NCBI GenBank assembly: GCA_910589035.1
Contig: CAJUSI010000078.1
Coordinates: 1 to 8,849 of the forward strand
Source of the DNA: an uncultured Acetatifactor sp.
GTDB lineage: Bacteria > Bacillota > Clostridia > Lachnospirales > Lachnospiraceae
DNA length: 8,849 nucleotides
Direction of reading: 5' to 3'
The notes under the pieces are model-generated. The model was not told the DNA's origin, ran no database searches, and saw only the letters and a list, made by a program, of their open reading frames with translations. The first letter of the stretch is position 1, and each line of letters starts with the position of its first letter. This document shows positions 6,130 to 8,849 of this stretch, piece by piece. The translations under genes were made by a program, and so were the position numbers.

Positions 6130-6908
6130 GAAAGGAAAGAGAAGAGTTCAAAACGATGGGGATTGTCTGCGGGCAGCTGCGGCAACTGCAGCCGGATGCC
6201 GCGGCAAAAAGGCAGGCCATGGCGCAAATGGAAGGCTTGATTCGACGGAAAAGGATTCGTTATACTCCTTCCTGGCGGGAACTTGCATTGATCGAGCTGC
6301 AGTATATTTCTCGCAGCTTCTGGGTAATGCAGGCAGGGGTAGTAACGATTCTGCTGATATGGTTGGGGAGAACTTCGGCACTGCAGGGGGCGCTGAAGGA
6401 TTATCTGCAGTGGATTTCCGTAGCGGCTGCATGGATGGGGGTAATTGCCTGCGGAGATTTGGGGAGACATTTTTCCAGAGGAATGGCGGAGCTGGAACAG
6501 AGCTGCTATTTCAATCTGCCTCAGATGTGGACCATTCGGATGACTTTGGCCGGCACAGCGGATATTCTGGTTTTGCTTCTGTGCGGGTTTAGAATTTCGG
6601 AGAATACCTCAGTTCCTTTTGTACAGGTATGTCTGTATATACTGGTACCCTTTGTGCTGTCGAACGGGTGCTGCCTTCTGTATGTCACAATATTTCGGAG
6701 TACCCGGGGAAGATATGGGCAGCTGATATTGTTTTTCCTGACTGGAAGTGTGGTATGTGTATTTGTGATGACACCATCCGGGCTATATACGGAGGCATTT
6801 TTATGGCTGTGGGTGATTTCTTTGGCGGCAGGAACGGCATTTTTCCTGCTGCAGCTGCGGCGGATATACGGAAAAATCAGGAGAGGAGAAACATTATGTT
6901 GGAACTGA
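6126..6908 (+). CDS. Six-helix membrane protein of unknown function, possible sigma-factor regulator
   Basis: I do not recognise a named family. The 260-residue protein starts with a cytoplasmic-looking, charged stretch of about 60 residues (MRKEREEFKT, then IRRKRIR near 39-45). About six hydrophobic segments follow, near 63-81, 94-110, 138-156, 164-190, 198-215 and 223-243, and then a basic tail. A motif-like stretch ELEQSCYFNL (122-131) lies between helices 2 and 3. The TTG start overlaps the sigma stop as TTGA and has a good ribosome binding site inside the sigma gene. The 3' end overlaps the ATPase gene by 13 bases. The position directly after an ECF sigma gene is where anti-sigma factors are usually encoded, and the N-terminal arm is long enough to bind one. 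It could instead be a transporter subunit. Both roles are inferred from context. An ATG at 6156 would shorten it by 10 residues. Confidence 0.85.
   Translation: MRKEREEFKTMGIVCGQLRQLQPDAAAKRQAMAQMEGLIRRKRIRYTPSWRELALIELQYISRSFWVMQAGVVTILLIWLGRTSALQGALKDYLQWISVAAAWMGVIACGDLGRHFSRGMAELEQSCYFNLPQMWTIRMTLAGTADILVLLLCGFRISENTSVPFVQVCLYILVPFVLSNGCCLLYVTIFRSTRGRYGQLILFFLTGSVVCVFVMTPSGLYTEAFLWLWVISLAAGTAFFLLQLRRIYGKIRRGETLCWN
6884..6888 (+). promoter_or_regulatory. Ribosome binding site fixing the ATPase start
   Basis: AGGAG, within a longer AGGAGAGGAG at 6879-6888, lies 7 bases before the ATG at 6896. It shows that the frame open further upstream (from 6629) is not translated as an N-terminal extension. 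Confidence 0.75.
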
Positions 6909-7774
6909 CGTTGGAGGGAGTAACGAAAAAATACGGCGGCAGAGCAGCGGTAAACGGGGTTTCGATGAATCTTGTAAAGGGTGTATATGGACTGCTGGGG
7001 GCTAATGGCTCTGGAAAAACCACACTTTTACGTATAATCTGCGGGATTCTGGAGGCGACGGAGGGCAGGATACTGTATGATGGCACAGAGGTGGGAAAGC
7101 TGGGAGCAGAATACAGAAGAATTCTGGGATATCTGCCGCAGGATTTCGGCTATTATCCTGAGTTTACTGCAAAACGATTTCTGTTGTACCTGGCGGCATT
7201 AAAGGCCATACCCAGAAGAACGGCAGAGGAAAAGGTGGAAGAACTACTGAAAAGGGTAGGGTTGGAATCAGATAAGAGGCGGAAGATAAAAACTTTTTCC
7301 GGAGGTATGATTCGAAGGCTGGGAATTGCACAGGCACTCTTAAATGATCCGGAGATTCTGATTCTGGACGAACCCACGGCAGGGCTGGACCCGAAGGAAC
7401 GTATTCGATTTCGGAATATCATCAGTTCCCTGTCCAGAGACAGAATTATTATCCTGTCCACGCATATTGTATCAGATGTGGAGTATATAGCGGATGAAAT
7501 CCTTCTGATGAAGGCCGGGAGGCTGCTGACGACGGGAAATATTGAACACATGCTGGAAAGGGCCCGAGGGAAGGTGTGGGAATGTTGTGTGTGCCCGGAG
7601 GATACGGAAAAATATCAGGCGCGGTTCTCCGTGAGTAACCTGAGGAATACGGAGCAGGGGGTCAGAATGCGGATTGTGTCGGACACACGACCGCTGGAGA
7701 CGGCAGTGCCGGCGGATCCGGATCTGGAGGATGTGTATCTGTATTATTTCAGGGAGGAGGGAGAACATGATTAA
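6896..7774 (+). CDS. ABC transporter ATP-binding protein (ABC-2/CcmA-like exporter type)
   Basis: This is a cytoplasmic ATPase that powers transport through the permease encoded next. The 292-residue protein has all nucleotide-binding motifs: Walker A GANGSGKTT at 35-43, the Q-loop at Gln82 (YLPQDFG), a signature FSGGM at 134-138 in place of LSGGQ, Walker B ILILDEP with catalytic Glu159, D-loop AGLD, and switch His190 (STHIVSD). The C-terminal extension of about 85 residues after the H-loop is typical of ABC-2 exporter ATPases. The start at 6896 is set by a strong AGGAG and by the family's usual beginning (LTLEGVTKKYGG). The gene overlaps the membrane-protein gene by 13 bases and the permease gene by 8 bases, implying coupled translation. 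The substrate is unknown. Such pairs can export lipids, peptides or drugs, or act as sensors in the envelope. Confidence 0.94.
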   Translation: MLELTLEGVTKKYGGRAAVNGVSMNLVKGVYGLLGANGSGKTTLLRIICGILEATEGRILYDGTEVGKLGAEYRRILGYLPQDFGYYPEFTAKRFLLYLAALKAIPRRTAEEKVEELLKRVGLESDKRRKIKTFSGGMIRRLGIAQALLNDPEILILDEPTAGLDPKERIRFRNIISSLSRDRIIILSTHIVSDVEYIADEILLMKAGRLLTTGNIEHMLERARGKVWECCVCPEDTEKYQARFSVSNLRNTEQGVRMRIVSDTRPLETAVPADPDLEDVYLYYFREEGEHD

Positions 7775-8849
7775 GACAGAACGATACCGCATTATTTCAA
7801 GGAAAACCGCTTTGGCCGCCATGGTGGTGACAACTTTGACACTGATATATTTCAGCCTGGGTAATACACTCTGGGGAGAGGGCGTAATTGATGGGGGTAA
7901 AATCTATCACGGAGAAGCGGCAGTGGCCAGAGATAAGGAGATAACAGCCGCATTTACAGGTCTGTTGACCGAGGGAACAGTGCGTGCAATCTGGGAAAAG
8001 TACGGACCGCCTGTTAACTACAATAACCGATCCACAACCCTGGAAGGGATGACTGCGGCAGCGGCGAATGGCGGAAATGATAATTACTGTAACAGGTTTG
8101 TGGCAAAATGGTTCTGCGACGAGGTTCAGGGGGAAGACGGAGAGACTGTATTTGTACTGCGGGAGGATTTGGCCGGGAGCAGGTATCTGCAGGGAAATTA
8201 CTGGTTCGGTTACGCCGGAAGCGGGGGGAGCGGATATTGGGATAGATTTTTAATTGCCTATATACTGGCATGTGTGACAATTGCCATAGCACTGTGCCCG
8301 ACATTTTCTGAGGATTATGCGTTTCATACGGCAGATATTATATTGGCCACAGAGAAGGGACGTATCCGGATCTGGTGGATTCGCATACTTACAGGGGCAG
8401 GATATGCGTCACTGTTTTACTGGCTGTTGTGCGGAATTGTTTTCCTGGAACATCTGATCGTTTACGGAGGGGAAAGCCTGAAAGTAAGCAGTTCTCTGGC
8501 GGGAAGTGCCTTGTATTTCGAAAAGGACTTCATGCCGTTGGGAAGAGCAATATTGCTTTTGTATCTGCTCGGATGGTTTTCGACAGTGACATTGAGCATA
8601 CTGGTGCTTGCTGTGTCTGCAGGGAGCAGAAAGACGTTTTCCTCGCTGATTCTCTCGCTGCTGGTGTATGCGGGACCCTTTGCGCTTATGCGGGTGGTTC
8701 TGGATATGCTTCCCATGGGGAGGGTGAATGTGTTTTTGCATTATATCTGCTATGCCATGCCGTTTTCCTTTCCGGGAGTGTTCCTGGATGCGCCGCCCGA
8801 GGCAAAAGGGCTGCTGGCGGGTATCGCCCTGACCGCGGCTGTTCTGGGG
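7767..8849 (+). CDS. ABC-2-like transporter permease, 3' end outside window
   Basis: This is the membrane partner of the ATPase encoded just before. The frame is open from the ATG at 7767 to the last base, giving 361 residues with no stop, so the gene continues. AGGGAGGAGGGAG upstream gives a strong ribosome binding site. One helix lies at about 14-32. A large hydrophilic stretch follows at about 33-160, predicted to face outside. More helices lie at about 161-179, 209-230, 260-284 and 291-312, and a last one begins near 346. The stretch after helix 2 (FSEDYAFHTADIILATEKGR) has the look of the cytoplasmic coupling region of ABC-2 permeases. The external domain contains Cys108 and Cys117, possibly a disulfide, and many Gly and aromatic residues. 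I assign the type from topology and context, since no single diagnostic motif stands out. Confidence 0.85.
   Translation, partial: MIKTERYRIISRKTALAAMVVTTLTLIYFSLGNTLWGEGVIDGGKIYHGEAAVARDKEITAAFTGLLTEGTVRAIWEKYGPPVNYNNRSTTLEGMTAAAANGGNDNYCNRFVAKWFCDEVQGEDGETVFVLREDLAGSRYLQGNYWFGYAGSGGSGYWDRFLIAYILACVTIAIALCPTFSEDYAFHTADIILATEKGRIRIWWIRILTGAGYASLFYWLLCGIVFLEHLIVYGGESLKVSSSLAGSALYFEKDFMPLGRAILLLYLLGWFSTVTLSILVLAVSAGSRKTFSSLILSLLVYAGPFALMRVVLDMLPMGRVNVFLHYICYAMPFSFPGVFLDAPPEAKGLLAGIALTAAVLG

Noticed and set aside
6629..6895. N-terminal extension of the ATPase reading frame
   Set aside because: The frame is open upstream, but this stretch overlaps the membrane-protein gene and gives no transporter-like sequence. 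The ATG at 6896 has an ideal ribosome binding site and the family's usual beginning.
8014..8304. Minus-strand open frames under the permease gene
   Set aside because: The + strand frame is continuously open for 361 codons with clear membrane helices and a strong ribosome binding site. The antisense translations have no recognisable features.

Overview
The window looks like chromosomal DNA from a Gram-positive anaerobe of the Clostridia, most likely Lachnospiraceae. This rests on strong AGGAGG-type ribosome binding sites, frequent GTG and TTG starts, moderate base composition, and the protein families and their wording. It is an inference from style and family recognition, not from a database match. 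All supported genes are on the + strand. I see no rRNA, tRNA, CRISPR array, insertion sequence or integrase, and no gene-free stretch longer than about 250 bases.

Bases 1-1448 hold the end of a two-component system: the C-terminal half of a sensor histidine kinase (cut by the left window edge, after its phospho-accepting His) and a complete OmpR/PhoB-type response regulator with phospho-acceptor Asp52. A GC-rich hairpin at 1478-1509 may end this unit. Bases 1668-4154 carry two RNA-modification genes: an RsmF/NOL1-NOP2-Sun type m5C methyltransferase with an unusually long charged linker, and an RluA-family pseudouridine synthase. Bases 4213-5265 encode an AI-2E/PerM-family membrane protein. 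It is followed by a structured untranslated stretch and a strong intrinsic terminator at 5382-5426, the clearest transcription boundary in the window.

Bases 5518 to the right edge form a tight four-gene cassette: an ECF-type sigma factor (GTG start), a six-helix membrane protein of unknown function (TTG start, 4-base overlap with the sigma gene), an ABC-transporter ATPase (13-base overlap) and an ABC-2-like permease with a large extracytoplasmic domain (8-base overlap, cut by the right edge). The overlaps imply one transcript and translational coupling. The simplest reading is a self-regulating envelope-stress or export module. In it, the membrane protein or transporter would control the sigma factor, which would drive its own operon. 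No canonical zinc-finger anti-sigma gene is visible beside the sigma gene, so the membrane protein is the best local candidate for the sigma regulator. This cassette is the most interesting part of the window.
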